64,000 nucleotides of DNA from Paludibacteraceae bacterium (GCA_017559385.1 JAFYSK010000066.1:1-64000); one strand, 5' to 3'. Shown: positions 24,810-35,144, counted from the stretch's first letter. The notes: generated from the letters alone by a model not told the origin. A program made the numbers and translations.

Positions 24810-26120
24810 TTATTCTATATTTGACAAATTCAACACTTCGGTTAAAGGGGCAGAAAGTCTCGCGAATACTTTTCCCAAATCATTTGTTACTTCTTTCACT
24901 GTAACTAAGCCATCATCTCCAATTTCATTCATATAATAGTTAACATAAGATGCAAGCTGGTATTTTTGAGAATAATATCTTATGCTTTGTATAAAATAAG
25001 GACTATGCGTACTAACAACAATGGGTATTCCTGACTTACTTAACAACACCAACATCTCTGCAAATTTAATCTGCCATGCCGGATGAAGGTGATTCTCTGG
25101 CTCATCCCATAACAATGGTTTATTTTCATTAATGGCATTTATCTGCAATAAAATTTGAAGTACACCAAACGTTTTTACACCGGAAGCAACATTTATCGTC
25201 ATATACTCTTCATCTCTCTTATTATCTTTAAATAAGATTGTCTTTTCTTTCTCATCATAAATAAACTTACCATTGATAATTTTCATTATCATTTTCAATA
25301 AATCAGTTGTTGATTTATCTTGAGGATAGTTAGATAACAAATCATATTTATTAACGATATCTTTCACATGTAATGGCACCATAGGTTGAATCATCCTACT
25401 TCGCATATTCTCAATATATGTAGCCGAACGTCTAAGTGGATCTACAATAGGAAGATACAAAGGTGTTTCAACGTATGTAGCATCAAATAAAGTATTTTCG
25501 ACAGAACACTTTACCATCTTCATATTTTCATTCCTCACATCAAACACCACTCCATCACCATTTGCTTCATCCCATATAAACTCAACATGACTGTTGTCTG
25601 CTCCATTGGTGGTTATCTGGTTCATAAATTCCGATTCTACAAAATATCTAATCTCCGACCACAATTGGCTGGATTTATTCTCGTTAAACATAAGTTCATG
25701 AATACATTCTAAATCTTTCACTGCCAATTTTTTAGTTCGTGGAGACAAATCCTCCCTATTAAGAATATGCTCTTTTACTTTTGACAAATAGTCTTGTAAA
25801 CGACTTCCACTTTGCAAATTCCATATCTTATAATAAAAAGCTCTATAACTTACAGGTATCAATTCGTCTATATCAGCAATGACTAAAAATCGTTCTCTCA
25901 CGTTTATTCGACGATAAAACGTCATTGCATATTTCTCCAACAATTGGCGTCGCGAGTCGTTAGTAACTTGTGATATATTTGACACTGCTTTAATTATGGA
26001 AAAAATCATTTTGGACAAAGTACTTTTACCCGTTCCATTTTCTCCTGCTATTACCGTTAAACCATTAAAAGAAATATTTCCTTCTTTTATGCAGCCAACA
26101 TTCTTAACACTTAATTGCAT
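24810..26120 (-). CDS. AAA_21/RecF-type ATPase
   Basis: This 436-residue protein starts with an SMC/RecF-type head: KNVGCIKEGNISFNG, P-loop GENGTGKSTLSK (about residues 26-37), then the C-terminal signature region, Walker B PLLWDEPENHLHPAWQ and the H-loop VVSTHSPYFIQ. Such ATPases act with a small effector in many phage-defence modules. The nuclease-like gene follows after 2 bases. Nothing links it to polysaccharide synthesis except position. No Toprim domain is present, unlike the ATPase at 9366. Confidence 0.82.
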   Translation of the reverse strand: MQLSVKNVGCIKEGNISFNGLTVIAGENGTGKSTLSKMIFSIIKAVSNISQVTNDSRRQLLEKYAMTFYRRINVRERFLVIADIDELIPVSYRAFYYKIWNLQSGSRLQDYLSKVKEHILNREDLSPRTKKLAVKDLECIHELMFNENKSSQLWSEIRYFVESEFMNQITTNGADNSHVEFIWDEANGDGVVFDVRNENMKMVKCSVENTLFDATYVETPLYLPIVDPLRRSATYIENMRSRMIQPMVPLHVKDIVNKYDLLSNYPQDKSTTDLLKMIMKIINGKFIYDEKEKTILFKDNKRDEEYMTINVASGVKTFGVLQILLQINAINENKPLLWDEPENHLHPAWQIKFAEMLVLLSKSGIPIVVSTHSPYFIQSIRYYSQKYQLASYVNYYMNEIGDDGLVTVKEVTNDLGKVFARLSAPLTEVLNLSNIE

Positions 26121-26149
26121 AGTATAATATGTTTTTATTTATCAATTTA

Positions 26150-27307
26150 TTAATATTTATTAACAATACATTCTACCACTCGTTTCACATCCTCTTCACT
26201 CAACGCATGGTGCATTGGCAAGCAAATCACTTGATTAGCTATCTTATTCGCTACAGGCAAATTCGCAGGATTTGCACTTGGTATATCCTTATAAGGGTCA
26301 AATTCTGTAATCAACGGATAGAAATACCTACGACCTAGTACATTATTAGCCTTCATCTTCTCATATAGCGCATCACGGGAGATGCCGTATTGTTCTTCGT
26401 CAACGAAGATGGGGAAGTAGCTGTAGTTGAGGCGAGTAGAGTTTTCAACTCCGGCTATTGGCAATAGGCTATTGGCAATAGGTTGAAAGATTTTTATTCC
26501 TTTCATATTTTGCAATGCATACACATATTGTTTAGCAACTTGCTTGCGAGCCTCAATAGCTGCGTCTACTTGGCGGAGATTGAGCAGACCATATGCTGCA
26601 CGCATCTCATCCATCTTGCTATTGATACCAGGAGCCACAACAGTCGTTTCACCACGGAAACCAAAGTTCTTTAGATTATCCACATGGTATTTCATCTCTG
26701 CCGAATGACAAATCAAAGCACCACCTTCAATGGTGTTATACACTTTGGTAGCATGGAATGAAAGCGTAGATATATCGCCAGCTTTTAATACCGATTGTCC
26801 ATTTTCGGTGACGCCAAAAGCATGGGCAGCATCGTAGATAACTTTCAAATTATGCTTCTTAGCAATGGCATCTATCTCGGCTGTTTTACATGGTTTACCA
26901 TAGCAGTGCACAGGCATAATCGCTACCGTATTGGGCGTAATAACTGCTTCAATTTTATTGGGATCTATTCCGCAAGTATCTTCCTCGATATCCACAAAGA
27001 CGGGCTTTAAGCCATTCCACCAAATTGAGTGACTTGTTGCCACAAACGAATATGGAGTCGTAATAACTTCGCCTTCACGAATACCCAATGCCTGAAAAGC
27101 TGTAATAAGTGGTAAAGTACCATTGGTAAATAACGAAAGGTACTCCACCCCTAAATACTCCGCAAGAGCTTGCTCCAATTGTTGGTGGAACAGCCCATTA
27201 TTGGTAATCCACTTGTTATCCCATATCTGTTGCAGATATGAGTTAAACTCCTCCAATGGCGGAAGCAGGGGGGAAGTGACAGTTATTTGCGATTTCTTTT
27301 CGCTCAT
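26150..27307 (-). CDS. DegT/DnrJ/EryC1/StrS-family sugar aminotransferase
   Basis: A PLP-dependent enzyme (385 residues) that aminates a keto-sugar nucleotide for polysaccharide synthesis. It shows the substrate loop GTLPLITAFQALGI, the PLP-contacting DAAHAFG and the catalytic Lys in SFHATKVYNTIEGGAL. Between FQ and NSTRLNYSYF a stretch PIANSLLPIAGVE is encoded by a GGCTATTGGCAATA tandem repeat (26452-26481), an in-frame insertion not usual for the family. It is 4 bases downstream of the Wzt-like gene. Confidence 0.9.
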   Translation of the reverse strand: MSEKKSQITVTSPLLPPLEEFNSYLQQIWDNKWITNNGLFHQQLEQALAEYLGVEYLSLFTNGTLPLITAFQALGIREGEVITTPYSFVATSHSIWWNGLKPVFVDIEEDTCGIDPNKIEAVITPNTVAIMPVHCYGKPCKTAEIDAIAKKHNLKVIYDAAHAFGVTENGQSVLKAGDISTLSFHATKVYNTIEGGALICHSAEMKYHVDNLKNFGFRGETTVVAPGINSKMDEMRAAYGLLNLRQVDAAIEARKQVAKQYVYALQNMKGIKIFQPIANSLLPIAGVENSTRLNYSYFPIFVDEEQYGISRDALYEKMKANNVLGRRYFYPLITEFDPYKDIPSANPANLPVANKIANQVICLPMHHALSEEDVKRVVECIVNKY

Positions 27308-27311
27308 ACTA

Positions 27312-28595
<1,284 letters not shown>

Positions 28596-28625
28596 ATGAT
28601 TTTGTATATATTATTGCTTGGTTGG

Positions 28626-28758
28626 TATCTCCTTGCCCTCTCGGGCAGAAATCTTATTAATCCTATTTTCTCACTTTGTTCGTCTGTGTACTCCGTAATA
28701 GATTGCCACCGCTACTCATATCGTCTTGCACGATACTCGGTCGCTGAATCCTAACTAG
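28626..28758 (+). repeat. Half-copy of the palindromic element
   Basis: Matches the left arm of the full copy at 28977-29321: TATCTCCT...GGGCAGAAA..., ATCTTATTAATC, TACTCCGTAATAGAT, CCACCGCT and GCTGAATCCTAACTA. The right arm is missing. It lies immediately upstream of the wzt-like gene. Confidence 0.7.
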
Positions 28759-28781
28759 CTATGCAGATCAAAACTATTTAT

Positions 28782-28942
28782 ATCTCCTAGCCATACGGGC
28801 AGAAATAATCGTTCGAGGCCTTGCCGAGATAAGACATCTTATTAATCTATTTTATCTACGCATTAAACTACGCTTTTTTCTAAGTACTCCGTAATAGATT
28901 TCCACCGCTCCTGCGCATGCTCGTCGCTGAATCTTAACTACC
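28782..28942 (+). repeat. Second half-copy of the palindromic element
   Basis: Left-arm copy with GGGCAGAAATAATCGTTCGA, CATCTTATTAATCTATTTTA, TACTCCGTAATAGATTTCCA and GCTGAATCTTAACTAC in the same order as the previous and next copies. Confidence 0.75.
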
Positions 28943-28976
28943 AGGCGGATGCATATGTTTATAATGGTTCTATTAT

Positions 28977-29321
28977 CTCCTAGCCCTATCGGGCAGAAAT
29001 AATCGTTCGAACGAAGTGAGATAAGAAATCTTATTAATCTTTTTTATCTACGCCTAAAACTACGCTTCTTCCTAAGTGCTCCGCAATACATTACTACCAT
29101 TCCTTCCGCGCGTTCCGTGCTCAGTCATTGAATCTTATAAATGTAGCGGTACACATTTCAAAGACAGTCAGAGTCGTTGTAGTCAAGATTCAGCTGTCAC
29201 GTTTTGGATGTGCCCAAAATGTGGAGCGGTGGTAATCGGTTTCGGAGAACCTTATAATCTTGCTTGCAAGGTAACCTCGCAAATAAGATTTATAAGATTT
29301 CTCGAGCGTAGCGAGTAGGAG
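28977..29321 (+). repeat. Full palindromic element, copy B
   Basis: The outer arms pair (CTCCTA... with ...GTAGGAG; AATCTTATTAATCT with AGATTTATAAGATT), as do CCGCAATACATTAC/GGTAATCGGTTTCGG-like inner arms. The centre has TGAATCTTATAAATGTAGCGG, ACACATTTCAAAG and AAGATTCA. The element ends at the base before the stop codon of the GxxExxY gene. The full second copy, with its core inverted, is at 34736-35054. A reading frame across it is not a gene. Confidence 0.75.
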
Positions 29322-29714
29322 CTATATTTTATCCTCTTTATCTAACTTCACAGAGCATAATCCATCTTTGAAATCATAGGCTCCAAAATTAATCAACCAC
29401 CCAAGTTCCTTGTTGTATAATCGTAAATATGTTCTCAACTGTTTAAAATGAATCGGCATAAGCATTTCAACCGACTTTAACTCCAACACCACTTGATCCT
29501 CAACAACTATATCCAATCGCAAAGCATCCTCTTCCAGCAACTCCCCTTTGTAATACACCTTCACTGGCACCTCAGACTCTACTTTCAGCCCTCTACTCTC
29601 TAACTCAAGAGCCAACGCCTTGTGATACACCGACTCCAATAAGCCAGGCCCTAGGGTGTTATACACCTCCATCGCAGCTCCGCGGATATGATATGATAAC
29701 TCATGTGGGGTCAT
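29322..29714 (-). CDS. GxxExxY family protein
   Basis: A 130-residue member of the GxxExxY family, named for the motif seen here in LGPGLLESVYHKALA. The core also carries LRLDIVVEDQVVLELKSVE, a D...E-x-K layout suggesting a nuclease-like fold, and HFKQLRTYLRL. The function is unknown. The gene is bracketed by repeats: the palindromic element touches its stop codon and a GTTAATTCCTTAATTC array (29719-29830) touches its start. Confidence 0.9.
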   Translation of the reverse strand: MTPHELSYHIRGAAMEVYNTLGPGLLESVYHKALALELESRGLKVESEVPVKVYYKGELLEEDALRLDIVVEDQVVLELKSVEMLMPIHFKQLRTYLRLYNKELGWLINFGAYDFKDGLCSVKLDKEDKI

Positions 29715-29718
29715 ATTA

Positions 29719-29830
29719 TATTCATTCGTTCAATCATTAATTCGCTCACTCGTTAATTCCTTAATTCGTTAATTCCTTAATTCGTTAATTCCTTAATTCG
29801 TTAACTCCTTAATTCGTTCATTCGTTAATT
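29719..29830. repeat. GTTAATTCCTTAATTC tandem array
   Basis: Near-perfect 16-base units GTTAATTCCTTAATTC repeated from about 29750 to 29826, with looser units before. It separates the GxxExxY gene from the RhuM-like gene and lies next to both. Confidence 0.85.
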
Positions 29831-29836
29831 AACAAC

Positions 29837-30844
29837 CTACTTCTTTATTCCTTTCTTTGCTTTTTGATTCAATTCTCTAATCGTTTCCATATAGTCCTCC
29901 TCGGCTGGAGATAAGCGGCATTCTTTGAATTTCTTCAATTCATCTAATGCATATTCCTTTGCCTGCTCTGCCGATACTTTTCTCGTCCCTGCTAATACTG
30001 GACGTTTGTTCACGCGTATCAAATCCTCTAATAATGCCATATAGTCGGACATATACATGTATTGATGTAACTTAGCTTGCATCTCTGCGAAATCAAAGAA
30101 ACCGCTAACCAAACTCCGCATAGCATCTAGTTCCTCATCCGTCATATAGTTTTTTGCAACCGTCACCTTAGCCATAGTGGGATACTCACCAGTTGTCAGT
30201 CCCATGAATGGTTGATTGGCATCCGCGCGTTCCATAATCAATTCACTGGCAGTATGACCATGGATGGCAAAGTGAAACTTATTTTGATATGCAGCAAAAA
30301 ACTCGTGAGCGGCTTGCGAATTTTTATCATAGTCATGCGCTGTAGCATAGAGATCCAACACCTGACGATAGATCATGCGTTCATCCGTACGAATCTCTTG
30401 AATCCTTTGTAGCAACTCGCGCCAATATTGTCCCCCTCCATTACCTTTCAGTCGCTCGTCATCCAATGTAAAACCTTTGACAATATATTCATGAATGCGC
30501 TTAGTAGCCCATTGACGGAATTGCACACCACGTTGGCTTTTCACACGATAGCCGACGGAGATAATAACATCAAGGTTGTAAAAAGTTGTTTCCACTTCTT
30601 GAATAAAACCTTCTCGACGACCATATTTCTTGGGTGTTGCATTTTTTGCAACTACCAAGGATTCTTCCAATTCTCCTTCATCAAATATATTCCGAATGTG
30701 CCGAGAAATAGTTGACTTATCACGTTGGAACAACAAAGTCATTTGCTCCTGTGTAATCCACACAGTATCACCATCAAGCCGGACATCAAGTTGAGTAATA
30801 CCGTCTTGCGTTTGATAGATTACTATTTCTCCTTTTTCTTCCAT
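29837..30844 (-). CDS. RhuM-family virulence-type protein
   Basis: This 335-residue protein matches the RhuM family first noted in a Salmonella pathogenicity island. It shows VIYQTQDGITQLDVRLDGD, the DNA-binding-like ITQEQMTLLFQRDKSTISRH with a winged-helix look, GRREGFIQEVETTFYNLDVI and SVGYRVKSQRGVQFRQWAT. The start at 30844 (MEEKGEIVIYQ) is preferred to 30883 because the 13 extra codons are written by repeat-like sequence. The function of RhuM is unknown; Fic-like or HTH phage-type partners are frequent. The promoter-operator block at 31099-31170 is shared with the gene starting at 14872. Confidence 0.85.
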   Translation of the reverse strand: MEEKGEIVIYQTQDGITQLDVRLDGDTVWITQEQMTLLFQRDKSTISRHIRNIFDEGELEESLVVAKNATPKKYGRREGFIQEVETTFYNLDVIISVGYRVKSQRGVQFRQWATKRIHEYIVKGFTLDDERLKGNGGGQYWRELLQRIQEIRTDERMIYRQVLDLYATAHDYDKNSQAAHEFFAAYQNKFHFAIHGHTASELIMERADANQPFMGLTTGEYPTMAKVTVAKNYMTDEELDAMRSLVSGFFDFAEMQAKLHQYMYMSDYMALLEDLIRVNKRPVLAGTRKVSAEQAKEYALDELKKFKECRLSPAEEDYMETIRELNQKAKKGIKK

Positions 30845-31098
30845 TATTGCTTCGTTAAATCCTTCATTCCTTTTCTCAGTCATTGATCGGTAATGTTTTT
30901 GGCAATTCAGTCGCCATGGCGACTCGTTTTCGCTAGCCGTTGGCTGGCAAATTTCTTCTACATTTAATTTTGCAGCCGACGGCTGCAGAATTGTAGTATA
31001 TTCATTCTCATCAACCTTTTATCAAGCAATCGTTGATAGTTGATAGAAAGCAAAACATTATCGTTTTCCATCATTCTAATATAAATCTATTTTACGCC

Positions 31099-31170
31099 GC
31101 AAAAGTACAAAAAAAAAGCGATATATGCAAATATATCGCAGTTTTTATTAACTTTTCTTTAAATTCCCTG
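31099..31170 (-). promoter_or_regulatory. Promoter-operator module, copy 2
   Basis: Same 72-base block as 14895-14966 (67 matches). It has TACTTTTG as -7 box (31100-31107, minus strand) and the palindrome GCGATATAT-N4-ATATATCGC at 31118-31139. The RhuM-like start codon is about 255 bases further on, so the leader would be long. Confidence 0.65.
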
Positions 31171-31534
31171 TGAATAGGACGCCCTGAAGGGCTATAGGCG
31201 ATAAGGCGATAAGGCGATGGGGCGATGGGGCGAGAAGGCGATAAGGCGATGGGGCGACTGCGTCGCAGTTTAGAGGACGGTGCGGAGCGCCTACTGTTTA
31301 GGGTTTAGTGGACGCCGCAAAGCGACTACTGTTTAGGGTTTAGAGATTAGGGAGTCGGGAGACGCGAGACGGGACACCGTCGAGCGTAGTGGAAGAGATA
31401 GCACCCTTAAAACCTTTAGCACCCTTAAAACTTCTTTAACACGCCGAAAGGCGAAAGGCGAGGAGAATAGAAATGTGCACCGATTAGAGAATATCAGTGC
31501 ACATCAGTGAGATCGGTGGGAAGTATATCTATAC
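31171..31534. repeat. GGCGATAAGGCGA and TTTAGGGTTTAG repeat region
   Basis: Contains tandem GGCGATAAGGCGATGG units (31190-31262), the inverted form of the CTCTAAACCCTAAAC family with GCGCC-type micro-palindromes (31262-31345), short TAGCACCCTTAAAAC repeats (31402-31435), and a fragment of the CAGTGAGATCAGTGG family (31475-31520) found near 40430-40675. Together with 30845-31098 this 690-base stretch holds no gene. Confidence 0.65.
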
Positions 31535-32446
31535 TTACATGCGGAGCTTGAAGCCCGAAAGGATCGTGTCAGGCTTGAAGCTAAACACACTGGCCATCTC
31601 GCCGGCCATGCAGAAACCGCAGGCACGGCATTGCTCGGTACCATAACCCAAACACAAACCGCGAGAACCGTCCGTATAGATAAAATTGGTAACAAAACAC
31701 TCCTTACCCAACTTCACCTGACCAAGCATATTTCGCTTCATCAATCGTAGACCCGAACGAGAGTTCATAATTGGGTAACCACAGCGTTTATACTCCAACA
31801 CCCGGTCGATAATCTCCACCTCCTTCTCCTTAGGCAACTTGAGATACTCAGTACCTGGATAAGGAGTATGGAAATTGATAGAGATCTGCTCGATATAAGG
31901 GCTGTTTTTGGCATATTCCATGGCTGCATCAAGCGATTCGTGGTTCAAAGAGTTGACCACCATGTTGACACATATATGTTTGAACCCAGAAGTACTTATG
32001 TACTTCTCTAGTCTTGCGAATGCGCCTTCGCCACGAATTCTATCGTGATATTCGCCAATTCCATCCATACTCACCCAGATGGATTGTGGGTGAATCCAAG
32101 AAAAATCCTGTTGGGCGTTGGTAGTGACGGTAATGGAGAAGAATCCGATCTGTAAAGCGGCGTCAATTAGGTCGTTGATAGTGCGGCCATCTTGCTTCCA
32201 AAGTGTAGGTTCGCCTCCCTCTAGATCGATGAAGCGAGAACCCAACTCATAGCTGTATCGCATGTCGGCTACGATATCGTCAAATGAGCGTTGGCGGTTG
32301 CCGGCGCTGCCATACACCGAGCAGTGCTTGCAACGGAGGTTGCATTTGTCGGTGATGAAGAGAACCGTCTGCAATGGAGCACGACGACCGAAGAAGCGTG
32401 CACGGACGAACCACTGCGCTAGGTAAAAATAATGTTTGATTTTCAT
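31535..32446 (-). CDS. Radical SAM protein with C-terminal Fe-S cysteines
   Basis: A 303-residue radical SAM enzyme with the cluster motif DKCNLRCKHC (C35, C39, C42), the GGEPTLW motif for S-adenosylmethionine, and VSMDGIGEYHDRIRG. The end contains KECFVTNFIYTDG and EQCRACGFCMAGE, a SPASM/twitch-like auxiliary cluster site. The substrate cannot be deduced. Some relatives modify peptides; no precursor peptide gene is visible nearby, and repeats flank both sides. Confidence 0.88.
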   Translation of the reverse strand: MKIKHYFYLAQWFVRARFFGRRAPLQTVLFITDKCNLRCKHCSVYGSAGNRQRSFDDIVADMRYSYELGSRFIDLEGGEPTLWKQDGRTINDLIDAALQIGFFSITVTTNAQQDFSWIHPQSIWVSMDGIGEYHDRIRGEGAFARLEKYISTSGFKHICVNMVVNSLNHESLDAAMEYAKNSPYIEQISINFHTPYPGTEYLKLPKEKEVEIIDRVLEYKRCGYPIMNSRSGLRLMKRNMLGQVKLGKECFVTNFIYTDGSRGLCLGYGTEQCRACGFCMAGEMASVFSFKPDTILSGFKLRM

Positions 32447-32454
32447 ATATCTAA

Positions 32455-32774
32455 AACGACAATAATTTTTATAAACAACAATAACAACAATAGGATGACA
32501 ATAATAGCTACAATTTCAACAATAACGACAATAAGATTACAACAATTACAACAATAATGACAATAGGATGACGACAATTGCTACAATTTCAACAATAACA
32601 ACAATATTTATTACTACAATAATAACTATAGGATGACAACAATAACTACAATTTCAACAATAACGACAATATTTATTACTACAATTATAACAATAGGATG
32701 ACAACAATAGCTACAATTTCAACAATAACGACAATAAGATTACAACAATAATAACAATAGGATGACAACAATGT
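32455..32774. repeat. AACAATA / GGATGACAACAATAG array, left
   Basis: Low-complexity tandem of ACAATAACAACAAT with a recurrent longer unit (ATAGGATGACAACAATA..CTACAATTTCAACA) of about 80 bases. It lies between the radical SAM start and the GxxExxY stop. Confidence 0.85.
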
Positions 32775-33212
32775 TTATTTTTGTGAAAATGGGTTGCCAT
32801 TGATATCACAAATCTCTTTGGTTTCTTTATCGTAGAAATATCTCTCTATAATGGCATTCCTTTGAGCAAAATTGACTAATATACCCATTGGAGCATTAAC
32901 CAAACGCATATAATTAAACAACTGAGCACGATGGTTTTGGGATAAACTCTCTACAGACTTACATTCAATAATCGCACTATTATAACATAACATATCTAGT
33001 CGGTATGTCGCTTTGAGAGGTTGATTTCGATAACTAAGAGCTATTTCCTTTTCACGCACAAACGGAATCTTTTGTTCTGCAAATTCAAGCGCTAATGCTT
33101 CTTGATATACATATTCATTCAATCCTGGTCCCATCTCATTATGAACATTATAAATTGCTCCAATAATTTGGTACATTATATCGTGATATAACTCAATTTT
33201 TCTCTCTTGCAT
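32775..33212 (-). CDS. GxxExxY family protein (second copy)
   Basis: A 145-residue GxxExxY protein with the motif in MGPGLNEYVYQEALALEF. It has the same LDMLCYNSAIIECKSVE layout (D...E-x-K) and HRAQLFNYMRL as the first copy at 29322, but only moderate similarity, so it is not a recent duplicate. AACAATA arrays lie on both sides (32455-32774 and 33227-33375). Confidence 0.9.
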   Translation of the reverse strand: MQERKIELYHDIMYQIIGAIYNVHNEMGPGLNEYVYQEALALEFAEQKIPFVREKEIALSYRNQPLKATYRLDMLCYNSAIIECKSVESLSQNHRAQLFNYMRLVNAPMGILVNFAQRNAIIERYFYDKETKEICDINGNPFSQK

Positions 33213-33226
33213 ATATTTTTGATTTT

Positions 33227-33375
33227 AAAACAATAACTACAATAGTATGACAACAATAGCTACAATAGGATTTCAACAATAATTACAATATTTATTACCA
33301 CAATAACAACAATAGTATAACAACAATAACGACTATAGGATGACAACAATAACTACAATAGGATAACGACAATGA
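33227..33375. repeat. AACAATA / GGATGACAACAATA array, right
   Basis: Same low-complexity family as 32455-32774, on the other side of the GxxExxY gene. The rest of the gap to 33586 is filled by the 47-bp repeats described separately. Confidence 0.85.
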
Positions 33376-33420
33376 GTACAACATTTATTGTATGATATTA
33401 ATTGTCTATATTGTTGATAT

Positions 33421-33550
33421 TAATTCTTATCTCGCATACGCTCGAACGATCTGCTTCGCCGTACGTCTGCATTGTTAATATTAATTGTCTGCATTGTTGA
33501 TAATAATTCTTATCTCGCATACGCTCGAACGATCTGCTTCGCCGTACGTC
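33421..33550. repeat. Pair of identical 47-bp direct repeats
   Basis: 33421-33467 and 33504-33550 are identical (TAATTCTTATCTCGCATACG ... GTACGTC). Their words (CTTATCTCGCA, CTCGAACGATC) resemble parts of the palindromic element and a stretch at 48145-48196. Confidence 0.85.
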
Positions 33551-33586
33551 AATATTGTCGTTAATTTATTATCCGTTGTCGTTAAA

Positions 33587-34636
33587 TTACACAATCAGGG
33601 TGACAATGATTACGATTAGGCAGAAGAAGGTGCAAATATTACGCGCTAAGAGCCAGCGGAAAAGGAACCAATCGATACCTGCCTGTTTATACTTATCCCA
33701 GTCGCCCATAGGTCCCATCCACCAACGTGGCGTGTCGTTGCGAGGTAAACCATATGCAAACAACCTGGTAGAATGAATCAAGAAGATGGACATAGGCAGC
33801 GTCAGTAGCGTCAACAGATACCATGGACTCCACCAACCTAATGTGATACCCAATGCCAGCATAATAAATGGCACCAGCGCAAACAAACCGATAAAGATGA
33901 TCTTGAGGCGATGAGGTGATGAGGCGCGAGGCGAAAGATGAGCAACAATATTGTCCAGCAAACGAGCGAACGTCATCTTGCCCAATTCAGCATCAGCATC
34001 CACCTCCATTACCGAGTGAACATATACGATATTGGTGACCATACTACCAATAGCCACACTCATGCAAAACATTGGCCATGAGAACATTATACCCGTTATC
34101 GCCGCCTGGATTCCTAGCATACACAATGGGCCAAACATCAAGCCAATAACCAGTTCGCCAAAGCCATGAAAACCGAGTTCAAGAGGTTTGCCAGAATAGT
34201 TGATACCCACAATCAAGCCCAGCACAGCGTACAGCACAATACCCATAGCCGCTTGCCAACCGTGGATAAGCCACTGCGCCACAAAAGCAATAGCTCCCAT
34301 CAATGCTGCAAAAGACAAGAAACCAACGACTGCCCAACCTAGTTGGCTGATAGTGGCTTTGCCTTCGCCCAGGTAATGGCATTTCTCCATGCGTGCACGC
34401 ACGCTCGTACTAGAGATATCGGCACGCGTGCGAGAATCGTGCTTATAATCGAAATAATCATCTGCGAGGTTCATACCTAAGTGCGCCGCACAAATACCAA
34501 AGAAAATAGGGAAAGACAGCCACCACAAAAAGCCATCCTGACCGATACACAAAATAATAGCTGTCAAGCATGGCAATACCGACTGAGGCAACGCAATGCT
34601 ACGGGCATTCTTAATCCAAAAAGAGAGCTTAGACAT
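33587..34636 (-). CDS. UbiA-family prenyltransferase (MenA-like)
   Basis: A 349-residue membrane protein with eight to nine hydrophobic segments. The first aspartate-rich motif is NLADDYFDYKHD (about residues 56-67), binding prenyl diphosphate through magnesium. The N-terminal WIKNARSIALPQSVLP is as in MenA, which prenylates 1,4-dihydroxy-2-naphthoate in menaquinone synthesis; MenA is likely but not proven. The second Asp motif lies near EVDADAELGK. In a loop the string HLSPRASSPHRL is encoded by a GGCGATGAGG-type repeat (33908-33940). A -7 box TACCTTTG lies at 34657-34664. Confidence 0.82.
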   Translation of the reverse strand: MSKLSFWIKNARSIALPQSVLPCLTAIILCIGQDGFLWWLSFPIFFGICAAHLGMNLADDYFDYKHDSRTRADISSTSVRARMEKCHYLGEGKATISQLGWAVVGFLSFAALMGAIAFVAQWLIHGWQAAMGIVLYAVLGLIVGINYSGKPLELGFHGFGELVIGLMFGPLCMLGIQAAITGIMFSWPMFCMSVAIGSMVTNIVYVHSVMEVDADAELGKMTFARLLDNIVAHLSPRASSPHRLKIIFIGLFALVPFIMLALGITLGWWSPWYLLTLLTLPMSIFLIHSTRLFAYGLPRNDTPRWWMGPMGDWDKYKQAGIDWFLFRWLLARNICTFFCLIVIIVTLIV

Positions 34637-34656
34637 AATATAAAATAATTAGCGCA

Positions 34657-34664
34657 CAAAGGTA
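34657..34664 (-). promoter_or_regulatory. -7 box for the prenyltransferase gene
   Basis: TACCTTTG on the minus strand, 21 bases before the start codon at 34636, fits TAnnTTTG and gives a leader of about 15 bases. Confidence 0.6.
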
Positions 34665-34735
34665 GTAAAAAAATGTGGAACTTGCAAATAATTGGGTGTT
34701 TTTAGGCGATAAGGCGAAGAGGCGAGGAGATTGAG

Positions 34736-35054
34736 CTCCTACTCGCTGCGCTCGAGAAATCTTATTAATCTTATTGCGCTACTATCCGCCCTAACCAAAG
34801 TGCTCCGCAATAAATTACCACCGCTCCTTGTATCGGGAGCATCCGATACAACACCGCTGAATCTTAACTACAAAGACTCTGATTTATCTTTGAAATGTGT
34901 ACCGCTGCATTTATAAGATTCAGCGCACGAGTATCGCTCAACGCGATACGAGGAGCGGTGGCAATAGGTTTCGGAGAACCATGAATGAGACGTGGAACGT
35001 GCGTAGATAAAATAGATTTATAAGATTTCTCGAGCAGCTTGCTGCGAGTAGGAG
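34736..35054 (+). repeat. Full palindromic element, copy A
   Basis: The ends CTCCTACTCGCTGCGCTCGA and its near complement ending GCTGCGAGTAGGAG pair, followed inward by AAATCTTATTAATCT / AGATTTATAAGATTT, CCACCGCTCCT / AGGAGCGGTGG and the perfect CGCTGAATCTTA / TAAGATTCAGCG. The central core has the words TCTTTGAAATGTGTACCGCT in the orientation opposite to copy B. GGCGATAAGG repeats lie just outside both ends (34703-34730, 35110-35140), and the 622-base gap holds no gene. Confidence 0.8.
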
Positions 35055-35144
35055 ATAATCAAGCTGGATAAGGCGGGGATCGAATATAGGACGCCCTGAA
35101 GGGTTATGGGCGAGGAGGCGATAAGGCGAGAGGCGAGGAAAAAG

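Noticed and set aside
29076..29318. 80-residue plus-strand frame with a CPKCG motif
   Set aside because: Lies wholly inside the palindromic element, and its codons are repeat sequence; the C-x2-C is accidental.
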